This document shows, one piece after another, positions 1 through 8,812 of a stretch of DNA of 58,299 bases (within the stretch, counting starts at the first letter, position 1; each line of letters starts with the position of its first letter). The stretch lies in NCBI GenBank assembly GCA_015057435.1, contig SVEJ01000016.1:1-58299 (forward strand), in the 5' to 3' direction. The DNA comes from Lachnospiraceae bacterium. Its GTDB lineage: Bacteria; Bacillota; Clostridia; Lachnospirales; Lachnospiraceae. Position numbers and translations under genes: made by a program. Under the pieces are notes generated by a model. The model did not search any database. It had not been told where the DNA came from and saw only the letters and a program-made list of their open reading frames with translations.

Positions 1-3
1 GTG

Positions 4-120
4 GCATTTCGTTTACAAAAACATACATTTCCATTACAAAAACTGCATTTCGTTTACAAATATTCTGTTGTTGAATTACAAAACTGCATTTCCTTTTACA
101 AAATTGCATCTCGTTTTACT
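4..120. repeat. Six phased ~20-bp degenerate repeats
   Basis: Units resembling GCATTTCGTTTACAAA start near 4, 25, 45, 66 (degenerate), 86 and 106, so the period is 20-21 bp, about two helical turns. Units 1 and 3 are identical over 16 bp. Such helically phased arrays occur at the ends of IS21-like and Tn7-like elements as transposase-binding sites. Inference: this may be the end of an element whose genes lie left of the window. No transposase gene or terminal duplication is visible here, so an operator array remains possible. Confidence 0.55.
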
Positions 121-195
121 ATTGAGCATTACGCGTTGTATAATGTGGAAAAGATGACAAATTGAAAAAAATATAAAACTTTATGTAAAATATAC

Positions 196-233
196 TTGAC
201 AAAGTGTAATGTAAGGAGTATATTATGCTTACA
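196..233 (+). promoter_or_regulatory. Consensus promoter with overlapping dyad
   Basis: TTGACA at 196-201 and TATATT at 219-224 are separated by exactly 17 bases. An inverted repeat, TGTAAG (210-215) and CTTACA (228-233), brackets the -10 element, a typical position for a repressor operator (GntR/YtrA-like regulators often control such ABC operons). The downstream leader is about 100 nt and ends in an AAGGAGA ribosome site before the start at 337. Confidence 0.7.
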
Positions 234-336
234 ATCAATATTGAGATGTTTAAAAAATGTTGTAGAAGCTAAGAGAATGGTTCGAAAAAGAACGAATACA
301 ACAGTGTACGATTATATATTTTAAGGAGATTTTGGT

Positions 337-1257
337 ATGAAACTTGAGGTAAAAGATATAAGAAAGTCCTTTGGAGACAAAGAGATATTAAAAGGAATTA
401 GCTTCTCGGTTGAGAGCGGTAAAGCATTGGGACTTCTTGGAAGGAATGGTGCAGGTAAGACAACAACGATTCGAATCTTAATGGATGTATTCCATGCCAA
501 CAGTGGCGAGATGCTTTTGGATGGCAAGAAGTTCGAACCACGTAAGATTCAGATCGGATATCTTCCGGAAGAAAGAGGTCTCTATCCAAAGCGCCAGATT
601 ATGGAGCAGATGGTATATCTTGCAAGATTACGTGGCGTTAGTAAGAAAGAAGCAGTAGCCAATGGGAAGAAGTGGCTTGCGAAGCTGCAGGTAGAACAGT
701 ATCAGGATAAGTTGTTAGAAACTTTATCGAAAGGTAATCAGCAAAAGGTACAGTTGGCATCTACTTTGGTATGTGATCCGGATATTGTGATTTTGGATGA
801 ACCGTTCAGTGGACTTGATCCTGTAAACTCTCAGATTCTGCAGGATGTAGTAAGGGAATTGATTGGCGATGGTAAGATTGTCATTTTCTCAAGTCACCAG
901 ATGAGTTATGTAGAAGAGTTCTGTGAGGATGTGGTAATCATCAACCATGGAGAGGTAGTGCTTCAAGGTAATCTCATGGATATTAAGAGAGAATTTGGTG
1001 AGAATCAGTTGGTAATAAGCGGTGTAGGAATGAACGCAGAAGATATGAGGAAGATTGTAGAAGGAAAGCTTACAGATCTTGTGGAGCTGACAGGAACAAT
1101 CAAGGAAGATGTGATTGTAAGACTTTTAGATGGTGTGCCGAGAAATCAGTTGTTACAGAGACTGATGGACATAGATGGATTTTCAATAGAACATTTTGAG
1201 ACATATAAGCCATCATTGAATGATATTTTTGTGGCAAAGGTAGGTGAGGAAGCATGA
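337..1257 (+). CDS. ABC transporter ATP-binding protein (ABC-2 exporter type)
   Basis: This is the cytoplasmic ATPase of an ABC exporter. The Walker A motif GRNGAGKTTT lies near residues 36-45, the signature LSKGNQQKV near 132-140, and the Walker B ILDEPFSGLDP near 152-162, followed by a switch His in SSHQM. The C-terminal ~80 residues resemble the extra domain (DUF4162 type) found in NatA/YhaQ-like ATPases. At 306 residues the length is normal. AAGGAGA stands nine bases before the ATG. It overlaps the permease gene at 1254 by four bases (ATGA), so the two are translationally coupled. The substrate is unknown; sodium efflux or drug/peptide export are the usual roles of this subfamily. Confidence 0.93.
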   Translation: MKLEVKDIRKSFGDKEILKGISFSVESGKALGLLGRNGAGKTTTIRILMDVFHANSGEMLLDGKKFEPRKIQIGYLPEERGLYPKRQIMEQMVYLARLRGVSKKEAVANGKKWLAKLQVEQYQDKLLETLSKGNQQKVQLASTLVCDPDIVILDEPFSGLDPVNSQILQDVVRELIGDGKIVIFSSHQMSYVEEFCEDVVIINHGEVVLQGNLMDIKREFGENQLVISGVGMNAEDMRKIVEGKLTDLVELTGTIKEDVIVRLLDGVPRNQLLQRLMDIDGFSIEHFETYKPSLNDIFVAKVGEEA

Positions 1258-2510
1258 GACGTTTTTGGACAGTATTTGAATTTGAGTTATTAAGCTATAT
1301 TAAGAATAAGTCGTTTATGATTACAACTATTTTGCTTGCTGTACTGTTGGGGGCGGCAATGTTTCTTCCGAGATTTATCGATATGTCTGAGATTTTAGGA
1401 ATTGAGCAGACTGTTGAAGAAAAAGAGGATGCAAGCAAAGAAAAAGAAGAAGAACTTGCAAAGCTTGGTATTGTAGATGAGCAGGGTTTCTTTACAGAAA
1501 AAGTGATGTTAGAGCAGGCGTTTCCGGATGCAGAATTCACATATATGAAGGATGTAGACGAGTTGAAGAAAGCGGTAGAGAATGAAGAAGTTGAAGCAGG
1601 ATTTTTAGTGAAGGACGATTTGAATTACGAGTATTATGTGTTGAATCGTGATATTACAGACGAGAATCAGATTATCTTTAATGAAGTGCTTTCCTTGGTT
1701 CATAAGCAGATTTACTGTGCAGAGAACGGAATTGATTATGCCACCTTTGTGGAAGGATATGAAGCAGCTGTAGAATGTGAAGAGCAGATTCTTGGCAAGG
1801 ATGCAGAAGATAGCTATTGGTACTGTTATGTATTGGTGATTGTAATCTTTATGATGATTATCATGTATGGTGTAATGATTGCAACTGCTGTTACCACAGA
1901 GAAGAGCAACCGCTCAATCGAAGTGTTGGTAACAAGCATAGATTCTACTTACCTTTTGTTCGGTAAGGTGTTTGCAGGAGCAGTTGCTGCCGTTGTACAG
2001 GTTGGTTTGATACTAGGAGCTGCTTTGGTTGGTTATGGTATGAATCATACTTATTGGGGTGATAAGTTAGACATCATCTTAGATATACCAGGAAATGTGC
2101 TTGTAGCATTTGCCATCTTTGGTATTGGAGGCTTCCTCTTCTACGCCTTCCTTTATGGAGCAGTTGGAGCTTTGGTTTCAAAGACAGAGGATATCAACAA
2201 GGTTGCTGGTGGTATCCAGATGGTTATTATGATTGTGTACTTTGTAGTGTTGTTCCAGTTACAGAATCCGGATGGTTTGCCAATGAAGGTTTGTTCCTTC
2301 TTGCCAGTATCCTCTTATTCGGCTATGTTTGTACGAATTGGAATGGGTTCTGTGGCAACCTGGGAGATTGCAGTATCAGCAGTAATCTTGTTTGTGTCTG
2401 TGTTTGTGGCAGGCTGGATTGCAGCAAAGATTTACCGCATGGGTACATTAAGATATGGTAATCCGATATCCTTATCAAAGGCGTTGAAGGATTTGAAGAA
2501 GGCAGATTAA
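1254..2510 (+). CDS. ABC-2 type transporter permease (NatB/YhaP-like)
   Basis: A membrane partner of the preceding ATPase. One N-terminal membrane segment (near residues 20-40) is followed by a ~140-residue acidic extracellular region, then about five further hydrophobic segments starting near residue 185 (LVIVIFMMIIMYGVMIAT). This one-plus-five arrangement with a large first loop is typical of NatB-like ABC-2 permeases. The TTEKSNRSIEVLVTS stretch after the second segment is characteristic of the family. The start overlaps the ATPase stop codon. Substrate not predictable from sequence. Confidence 0.9.
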   Translation: MRRFWTVFEFELLSYIKNKSFMITTILLAVLLGAAMFLPRFIDMSEILGIEQTVEEKEDASKEKEEELAKLGIVDEQGFFTEKVMLEQAFPDAEFTYMKDVDELKKAVENEEVEAGFLVKDDLNYEYYVLNRDITDENQIIFNEVLSLVHKQIYCAENGIDYATFVEGYEAAVECEEQILGKDAEDSYWYCYVLVIVIFMMIIMYGVMIATAVTTEKSNRSIEVLVTSIDSTYLLFGKVFAGAVAAVVQVGLILGAALVGYGMNHTYWGDKLDIILDIPGNVLVAFAIFGIGGFLFYAFLYGAVGALVSKTEDINKVAGGIQMVIMIVYFVVLFQLQNPDGLPMKVCSFLPVSSYSAMFVRIGMGSVATWEIAVSAVILFVSVFVAGWIAAKIYRMGTLRYGNPISLSKALKDLKKAD

Positions 2511-2623
2511 TTTGCAAAAAAATGAATTGGATAGCGATAAATTAGAATAAACAGTTTATAAATGATGAAGCATGATGCTTGAGGATGAAAGAATATTTAA
2601 GTGGAATGATAGGAGGAATCATT

Positions 2624-2716
2624 ATGAAGGATGAAACAATTAAGGCATTAATAACCAAATTTTTTAGAGTTGCAATTATGATAGTAGTATTGATGATTGT
2701 GTCAAGATACATGTAG
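2624..2716 (+). CDS. Small membrane peptide, 30 residues
   Basis: A short frame with a strong ribosome site (AGGAGG at 2611-2616, seven bases before the ATG). The product begins MKDETIKALITK and ends in a single hydrophobic stretch (VAIMIVVLMIVSRYM). The next gene starts 19 bases after the stop, so it looks like the first gene of a cluster of small membrane proteins upstream of the XRE regulator. I recognise no family. The good Shine-Dalgarno site and amphipathic-plus-membrane layout argue for translation, but the length makes this uncertain. Confidence 0.45.
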   Translation: MKDETIKALITKFFRVAIMIVVLMIVSRYM

Positions 2717-2735
2717 AAAGTATATGAGGTGTGAA

Positions 2736-2954
2736 ATGAAGAAGAATCAGTGGACTCGGATTTGGGGGTTAAGTCTGTTTGTGATGAGCGTTTGTACTTT
2801 GTGTTTAATCGTATCGAAGTTGATAGGTTTTGAATTGCCAGATGTGGTGATACGCATAGTTGGAATGATAGAACTGGTTGCGTTGGCAATATTTAGTTTT
2901 GCAACCGTTAGTAAATACAAGGAGGAGAAAGAACATGAGAAAAATTTTAATTAG
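2736..2954 (+). CDS. Small two-segment membrane protein
   Basis: Seventy-two residues from the ATG at 2736 (GAGGTG just upstream); an in-frame ATG at 2724 would add four residues. Two hydrophobic segments (about residues 9-25 and 36-55) are followed by a charged tail KYKEEKEHEK. The end overlaps the next start (2935) by 20 bases, so the two are probably coupled. No recognised family; proteins of this size often accompany DUF2178-like membrane proteins and XRE regulators in Clostridia. Confidence 0.6.
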   Translation: MKKNQWTRIWGLSLFVMSVCTLCLIVSKLIGFELPDVVIRIVGMIELVALAIFSFATVSKYKEEKEHEKNFN

Positions 2955-3984
2955 AATCCTTTCTGTGATAGTCGTAATATTGGCATTGGTGGGTATTTCC
3001 TTCATGACTTCCGGTGAGATTATGGGAGATGTCAGCCAGACTACTACGGTTGAGGTGAAAGACGGAGTCGCTTCTCCGGCAACGATGGAGGGAAGCTCTT
3101 TTACGCTCGAGGAAGACGGAGAATATGTGGTCTATTTAAAGATTGAGAATGATTCGGAAGGCTTGATTACTGGATTTGTTGTGTATGACGAAGCAGGTGA
3201 TATCGTATTTTTTAGTACCGGTGAAGACTTGGTAGTAGAATCCACTGATTTGAAGCTTAAGGCCGGTGATTACAAGACAGAATTTCGCTTTATTACCAAC
3301 GAAGAGGAACTGTCACAGCTGATTAAGGAAGGCAAAGGGGAATATTATTCTGAAGAGGAATATGCATTTACTGAAAATGGTACCTTTAACGTGACGATGG
3401 AATATAACGTGAAGGAAGCAGGTGCCATGAATATCTACTACTTGCTTGGTGTGATTTGTGGTGTGGCAGTCGGACTTGCATTTGTAGCATTATTAGTATA
3501 CTTAACCCGTAAGATGGGCGGCAAGATTGATCTTGAATGTAAGAAGGGTGCTTATGATGAGCGTCAGCTGTTAGCAAGAGGTGTAGCCTATAAATATGCG
3601 TTCTTTACCTTGATGATCGGTATGGTAATTATCGCATTGATGGAAGAGATTGCCGGAATCAGATTGTTTATGTCTATGACAGGAGTATGGATAATGATAT
3701 GTATCAGCCTTGCTGTATTTGCAACCATCTGTATCCTGAAGGATGCCTATATGTCTCTTTATGAGAATGTAAAAGGTGTGGTGATTATGTTCTCGGCTGT
3801 TGGAATCCTAAATATCGCAATTGGAATTGGAAATATTGTTGACGGCACGTCATTAATTGAAAATGGAGTATTATCGGTTCGTTGCACGAATTTGATTGTT
3901 GGCTTATTGTTTCTTTACATTTTGCCTGTGTTTATCGGTCGTGTAATCTATAATAACAAGCAGTTAGAGGAAGATGAGGAGTAG
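2935..3984 (+). CDS. Membrane protein with extracytoplasmic domain (DUF2178-like C-terminus)
   Basis: The start at 2935 follows AGGAGGAGAA; earlier in-frame starts have no ribosome site. The first ~25 residues form a signal-anchor helix. Residues ~30-160 are a polar, beta-rich outer domain, then a membrane helix (YYLLGVICGVAVGLAFVALL), a cytoplasmic motif YDERQLLARGVAYKYAFFT and at least four more helices. The YDERQ...G.AYK motif recurs in clostridial membrane proteins encoded next to small XRE regulators. The regulator gene begins three bases after this stop. Inference: the pair forms a membrane-sensing or regulated-envelope module; the role is unproven. Confidence 0.7.
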   Translation: MRKILIRILSVIVVILALVGISFMTSGEIMGDVSQTTTVEVKDGVASPATMEGSSFTLEEDGEYVVYLKIENDSEGLITGFVVYDEAGDIVFFSTGEDLVVESTDLKLKAGDYKTEFRFITNEEELSQLIKEGKGEYYSEEEYAFTENGTFNVTMEYNVKEAGAMNIYYLLGVICGVAVGLAFVALLVYLTRKMGGKIDLECKKGAYDERQLLARGVAYKYAFFTLMIGMVIIALMEEIAGIRLFMSMTGVWIMICISLAVFATICILKDAYMSLYENVKGVVIMFSAVGILNIAIGIGNIVDGTSLIENGVLSVRCTNLIVGLLFLYILPVFIGRVIYNNKQLEEDEE

Positions 3985-3987
3985 CCT

Positions 3988-4185
3988 ATGAAGAATTTGA
4001 AAATGAAATCCGCCAGAGCTGCTCTTGATATGTCACAGCAGGAATTGGCAGACAAGGTTGGTGTTTCCAGGCAGACCATCAACGCCATTGAAAAGGGAGA
4101 TTACAATCCAACGATTAATCTTTGTCGTTCGATTTGTAAGCTTTTAGGAAAGACCTTAGATGAGCTGTTCTGGGAAGATGAGTAA
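3988..4185 (+). CDS. XRE-family transcriptional regulator, 65 residues
   Basis: A single helix-turn-helix domain with almost nothing else. The core ALDMSQQELADKVGVSRQTINAIEKGDYNP matches the compact YgzD/XRE type regulators very well, with the recognition helix near residues 26-36. The tail LCRSICKLLGKTLDELFWEDE is the usual C-terminus of this subfamily. It starts three bases after the preceding membrane protein gene and is probably cotranscribed with it. It likely autoregulates the cluster. Confidence 0.92.
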   Translation: MKNLKMKSARAALDMSQQELADKVGVSRQTINAIEKGDYNPTINLCRSICKLLGKTLDELFWEDE

Positions 4186-4356
4186 TGAGAAAATGCTATT
4201 AATTGAGTAGTGCAGGGATGATGGCTATGTGCTACAATTTCATTAGGCAAAAAGAAGCTAGCATATATAATATGCACCCCCTCTCTGTTGTACAAATTGG
4301 GTGCGACAACAAAAATATTACAAAACGTGTTGCGTGTGCGCGCAACCGAAAGCAAG

Positions 4357-4410
4357 AAAAATGCAGATACTTAGGTGTATTTTGAGACCCCTCGGTATCT
4401 GCATTTTTTT
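4357..4410 (+). terminator. Rho-independent terminator in a 323-bp gap
   Basis: A perfect 14-bp stem pairs AAAAATGCAGATAC (4357-4370) with GTATCTGCATTTTT (4395-4408), followed by further Ts. The 24-nt loop is longer than usual. It closes the XRE operon. The rest of the gap (4186-4508) holds no convincing gene; the stretch 4411-4508 must carry the promoter of the next gene but shows no clear consensus. Confidence 0.8.
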
Positions 4411-4508
4411 TGTGGAGAAATACCGTAAAATGTGGTACACTTATATAGACTATGGGTTATTGTGCCCGGATAGATATTAGATAGTATTTTAGAATCAGGA
4501 GTTTCACC

Positions 4509-6110
4509 ATGGCAGAGAAGTATATTATGATTCACGATATTATGAGTGAACATAAAGACCGTATGTTGAATTTAAAAAAGTATTATCCGTTTTTTGTACT
4601 TTGTGAGACCACATTTTCCCAGTACAAAGAAGGGAAGTTCATGGATCTGGATATGGGCTATATTACCATGGCAACACTCCGCTATTTTATCAATGAGAAT
4701 AACTTTCATGAGAGTGAAATCACCTATGAGCAGTATGAGAAATTCCTTGCTGAGATTCTAAGAAGAGAGTTTCGGTTAGAACTTTCGGAGGAAGAAGAAC
4801 AGGAGTTAATCGGATATATCTTTGACAAGATTAAGAATGACGGAAGAGCATTTACCTTTTCTTATTTTGATCCGGAAGAGAAGAAGAAAAAGACTGCTAG
4901 GGTAAAGCTGATTGACAGCCGTATTGTAGACGGCGTGGTGTTATATCACGTCACCACGGATGGTATTGAATTTTATCTGGATACCAAGGAGATTAAGGAC
5001 GAGAGCAATATTTCCGTACAACAGCTTCTGTTGGAGAAGATGATTCAGTCTGAGAATTTTGCCGGCGGTATAGAGGTAATCAAGCGAATCAACAATGAGG
5101 TGAATAAGCTTGCATTGCAGAAGAAGGAAGTATTGGACTTACTAAGCTATGACGTGTTTTCCGGTGCGAAGGCGAGCGAGGAATATATGGAAACTGTAGC
5201 ACGCTGGTTTGATGAGGAATCTAAGTTGTTTGAGAAGAACCGCGCACTGATTGATAAGGCGTTTGCTAAGGCGAATAATGCGAACAAAGAGATACTTGCG
5301 AGTCAAGGTGATGACGCAGACGGAGCAGGTAAGCAGACGGTAAAAGGGATGTCTGCAAGTTCTGCAATCTTAAGTGAGATTCATAAGCTGGATACAGAAC
5401 TTAAAAAGACGATTATTAAGCATGGAGAATTGATTAAGGAAACAATCGAATTACAGAATATTGCGGATGAGATGATTGCAAGAGCAAAGCTTCGAAAACT
5501 TCGCCCTGTATTTAATTTCCGTGATGCGATGAAAAAGACGATGCAACATAACCGTGTAGATCAGCTTGGGATGCTTGTGTCACCACTTTTTATGCCGAAG
5601 CTTACGAAATCATTTGCACCGGAAAGTATTGACCGTATGTTGGAAAGCAAGATGGACAATGCGGATTATGGTGAAAAGGTAGAAAAAAAGCAAGTTGATA
5701 CAGACTATGTTTTTGAAGATGAGATTGAAGATAACAGAATCTCCGCTAACTTTGCGAGATTGTTCGGCGAGTTGCTTGAGCAGCTATGGAAGCATGGAAA
5801 AACAACATTGCCGGAGCTTATGGCAATCTATGAAATTAAGTTTGGAAAAGAGATTTACAGAAACGGTGATGTGTACTCGTTTTTGGTACATCTTGCGCAG
5901 AAGAATCAGTATAGTCTGAAGAAAATGCAGGACAAACAGGATACATTTTTGGAAGGTCTGGTTATGGACCATATGAGCCTAGAAAAGAAAGATCAATTTG
6001 CCAATATGGTGTTTGATATTCACTTTGATGTTGCTAATATATTGAAATTCGGTGAAGGAAAAGATGAAGCATTTACAATAACAGATATGCATTTTTCTGT
6101 CGCAGAATAG
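4509..6110 (+). CDS. jetA: JetA/MukF-like kleisin (Wadjet or Mks system)
   Basis: At 533 residues this resembles the JetA (former DUF5716) proteins, kleisin relatives of MukF that bridge SMC heads. The N-terminal half looks like winged-helix segments (FLAEILRREFRLELSEEEEQELIGYI); residues ~175-330 are long helices with coiled-coil character; the C-terminal ~150 residues form another helical domain. A CAGGAG ribosome site precedes the ATG. Its expected partners (JetB, JetC) are encoded on the same strand 7.4 kb away, with three envelope genes between, an unusual layout. Without a JetD nuclease in the window, it could act in plasmid restriction with a remote jetD or in chromosome organisation as in MksBEF. 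Family call by motif and context. Confidence 0.72.
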   Translation: MAEKYIMIHDIMSEHKDRMLNLKKYYPFFVLCETTFSQYKEGKFMDLDMGYITMATLRYFINENNFHESEITYEQYEKFLAEILRREFRLELSEEEEQELIGYIFDKIKNDGRAFTFSYFDPEEKKKKTARVKLIDSRIVDGVVLYHVTTDGIEFYLDTKEIKDESNISVQQLLLEKMIQSENFAGGIEVIKRINNEVNKLALQKKEVLDLLSYDVFSGAKASEEYMETVARWFDEESKLFEKNRALIDKAFAKANNANKEILASQGDDADGAGKQTVKGMSASSAILSEIHKLDTELKKTIIKHGELIKETIELQNIADEMIARAKLRKLRPVFNFRDAMKKTMQHNRVDQLGMLVSPLFMPKLTKSFAPESIDRMLESKMDNADYGEKVEKKQVDTDYVFEDEIEDNRISANFARLFGELLEQLWKHGKTTLPELMAIYEIKFGKEIYRNGDVYSFLVHLAQKNQYSLKKMQDKQDTFLEGLVMDHMSLEKKDQFANMVFDIHFDVANILKFGEGKDEAFTITDMHFSVAE

Positions 6111-6142
6111 TTGCTAACAGATGATAGTATTTTGAAAGGGAA

Positions 6143-7204
6143 ATGGTGAGGAGAATGAAGAAAAGATTAGGTGCATTTTTCGTGATGGTGTGCGCAATGT
6201 TTTTGTTAACCGGTTGTCGTATGTATGTAGATTATACAGTCAATGGAGATGGTACGCTTACAGCGAAGTCTACGATTGCCTATACGGAGGAAGAGATGGA
6301 GACGATTGGTGATGATCCGGGAGAAGGTGAATGGAAAACACTAGAGGATGGTAAGCGCTATTTTGTTGATGAACCGGATATAAAAACAGCTTCGACAGAT
6401 GAATTCGAGGAAGAGGAAGGAATTTGGATTACAGAAGATATGTGTATCTATGACCTGAGTTCTTTGTTTGACGAAGATATGCAAGATTTTACTGATACAG
6501 AACTATATATGCAGATGTCTGTGACCTTTGGAAAAGAGATTGTTTCTACGAACGGAAAACTATCAGAGGATAGAAGAACAGTAACATTTGATACGGAATT
6601 AAGTGTGGAAGAGGCGTATTGGTATGCTTATACGGAAAAAGGGAATGAGCGTATCAAAAGTGACCATACGGCACCGAAGATGAAGGGGGCTAAGGCCGGA
6701 AAGTGTTATAAATTAATGCCGTTGTCAATTGAATTTGTAGATGAGATTCGAGTTGCAGAAATTCGTTTGAATGGACAAGTTGTAACGCCGATATCTGCAA
6801 CCTATGTAGATAATGAAGGCAAAGATAAAAAATGTACAATCTGGTATACAAGAAATGGGAAGAAGCCTGAGCGGGAAGGTAAGAATACGTTTCTTGTAAA
6901 GGATTTGAGCGGCAACACAGCCAGCTATAGCTTCTATATTGACAAAAAACCTCCGGTTATCAAGGGTGTAAAGAATAACAAGTCTTACAAGAAAAAAGCA
7001 GTTGTCTATGTGAAGGATAAATGCAAGCTTTCTAAGATTACAATTAATGGAAAGAAGCAGAAGATGACCGATAAGCAGCTTGTGAAGAAAGGTAAGTACA
7101 AGGGCTATTACAAGTATACTGTGAAGAAAAAAGGAACCAACCGGATTGTGGTCAAGGACAAAGCCGGCTACAAGAAAACTTTAAAATTTACGATTAAGAA
7201 ATAA
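6143..7204 (+). CDS. Lipoprotein with C-terminal Ig-like domain
   Basis: The N-terminus MVRRMKKRLGAFF is followed by a hydrophobic stretch and the lipobox LLTGC (Cys near residue 25), so it is exported and lipid-anchored. Residues 26-180 begin YVDYTVNGDGTLTAKS, a pattern seen in LppM-like clostridial lipoproteins. The C-terminal ~150 residues form lysine-rich beta segments (DKKPPVIKGVKNNKSYKKKAVVYVKD...) like bacterial Ig-like domains that bind wall polymers. Two starts are possible (6143 or 6155); both have purine-rich sites placed very close. It begins 32 bases after jetA and may be cotranscribed with it. Substrate unknown. Confidence 0.75.
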   Translation: MVRRMKKRLGAFFVMVCAMFLLTGCRMYVDYTVNGDGTLTAKSTIAYTEEEMETIGDDPGEGEWKTLEDGKRYFVDEPDIKTASTDEFEEEEGIWITEDMCIYDLSSLFDEDMQDFTDTELYMQMSVTFGKEIVSTNGKLSEDRRTVTFDTELSVEEAYWYAYTEKGNERIKSDHTAPKMKGAKAGKCYKLMPLSIEFVDEIRVAEIRLNGQVVTPISATYVDNEGKDKKCTIWYTRNGKKPEREGKNTFLVKDLSGNTASYSFYIDKKPPVIKGVKNNKSYKKKAVVYVKDKCKLSKITINGKKQKMTDKQLVKKGKYKGYYKYTVKKKGTNRIVVKDKAGYKKTLKFTIKK

Positions 7205-7221
7205 ATGATACTACGGGGGAT

Positions 7222-8784
7222 ATGCGATATATGAAAACAAGAAAGAAACAAAATGACTGGAATGGAATATACAAAATATTGACCACAATCTTTTTGGTTC
7301 TTTTGTTCGGAGTGTATCCGCTTTTTAATACAGGAAACTATCGCACCCTTTTGCAAGGAAAAACGGGTTACTTATATATTGTTACAGGTTCTTTTTTCTT
7401 TGCGATGCTTCTGGTTTGTGTGTTGGAAAGTATTCGTAACAAGAGAATAATATTGTTGAACAATTATTCGAAAGGGTCAGTCACGGATTATGCTGTGATG
7501 GCCTTTTTATTTATCAGCGTATTATCATGGGTTTGCAATGGGCACAAGGAAGATTTGTTTTGGGGTGGTTATGGTAGAAATGTGGGATTATTAGTCATTC
7601 TTTCGTGTGGTGGAATCTATTTTTTGAGCTCTCGATTTGGTGAATTGTCTCAGGGGATTTTGTTTGTGATGTTGGGGACAATGTCAGCTGTCTCATTGGT
7701 CGCAATTGTGAATTTCCTAGGGATTGATTTGCTAGGTATGTATAGCAACCTACAAGATCGTAAAGAATTCTTGTCTACAATGGGTAATGTTACAGTTTTA
7801 TCCTCCTATCTAGCTATTATGGTTGCAACGGTGATGGGGCTGTTGTTTGTCGCACAGGAAAAAATGTCATGTGTTGTGTATGGTGTGATAACTGTGTTGG
7901 GATTGATGGGGATGTTTTCATGTGGTACGGATAGTGTGTATCTGGTGTTGGGTGTTGTGTTAGTAGTGCTGTTCTTTTTTGCCAAGCAGGCAGAACAAGG
8001 AAGAAAGTGGTTGTTGTTGTGCGGTGAAACGGTTGGGGCATTACTATTGGTGTGTATATTGAGAAGGGTGAGAGTGGATGCATGTCTTGAGATGTCTTCA
8101 GCACTGACACGCCTGTTGCTGGATGATAGTAGAAGTATTGTGGTATCTATCACTGTTTTGTTTGTCGTTGGTACGCTGGCACTTGTTTGCAAAAAGGAAA
8201 AGACATGGAAAAGCATTCGTAAATTCTTAATCATTATGTTATTGGTGTGTCTGGCAGGATTGATTGGGGTCATGGTTGTAATGAACTGTTTTTATGATGG
8301 ACAGGTTGCAAAAGATATGCTTGGAGGTCTTGGTTCCTATCTTTATTTTGGAGATGACTGGGGGACAAAACGAGGACAGATATGGGGGTTGAGTTTTCTG
8401 GTGTTTGGACGAATGTCATGGCTTGAAAAAATCTTGGGTTGTGGGCCTTCGGGATACTTTTTTGCGCTACAGGATTATTTGACTTCTTCGGATTTGGCAT
8501 GTGTTACTGTAAAGGGTGTTTTGGTGGATGCCCATAGTGTGTATTTACAATTACTAATTGGCCAGGGATTGCTAGGTTTTGTAAGCTATTTTATGATTTT
8601 TGCTTCGAGTATTAGTAAATGTATATTCACTTGTGAGAGGAACCCTAAAGTGGTAATATATATATTATGGATGGTTTCATTTTTAATTCAAGGAATGGTG
8701 AACAATATTCACATTTTTATTGAACCGATATGCTTTGCATTGTTGGGGGTATGGACACGTTTACTATTTGTTGAAGATGAGTGA
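7222..8784 (+). CDS. O-antigen ligase/polymerase-like membrane protein
   Basis: A 520-residue polytopic protein with about twelve hydrophobic segments and a larger external region around residues 370-430. The stretch FGDDWGTKRGQIWG...GCGPSGYFF...DAHSVYLQLLIGQGLLGFVSY is the Wzy_C/WaaL-type signature (arginine-rich loop, then AHS.YLQLL...GLLG). Such proteins join or polymerise lipid-linked glycans outside the membrane; in Gram-positives they can transfer glycans to surface proteins or teichoic acids. It sits directly before a giant secreted protein, which suggests (inference) that this protein is the glycan acceptor. Start at 7222 with a GGGGG site just upstream; 7231 is an alternative. Confidence 0.72.
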   Translation: MRYMKTRKKQNDWNGIYKILTTIFLVLLFGVYPLFNTGNYRTLLQGKTGYLYIVTGSFFFAMLLVCVLESIRNKRIILLNNYSKGSVTDYAVMAFLFISVLSWVCNGHKEDLFWGGYGRNVGLLVILSCGGIYFLSSRFGELSQGILFVMLGTMSAVSLVAIVNFLGIDLLGMYSNLQDRKEFLSTMGNVTVLSSYLAIMVATVMGLLFVAQEKMSCVVYGVITVLGLMGMFSCGTDSVYLVLGVVLVVLFFFAKQAEQGRKWLLLCGETVGALLLVCILRRVRVDACLEMSSALTRLLLDDSRSIVVSITVLFVVGTLALVCKKEKTWKSIRKFLIIMLLVCLAGLIGVMVVMNCFYDGQVAKDMLGGLGSYLYFGDDWGTKRGQIWGLSFLVFGRMSWLEKILGCGPSGYFFALQDYLTSSDLACVTVKGVLVDAHSVYLQLLIGQGLLGFVSYFMIFASSISKCIFTCERNPKVVIYILWMVSFLIQGMVNNIHIFIEPICFALLGVWTRLLFVEDE

Positions 8785-8812
8785 AATTAATTAACAAATG
8801 AGGAGGATGACT

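Noticed and set aside
7806-8500. Long open frames on the minus strand across the ligase-like gene
   Set aside because: They mirror the plus-strand coding sequence, have no ribosome site and give low-complexity Thr/His/Pro-rich products.
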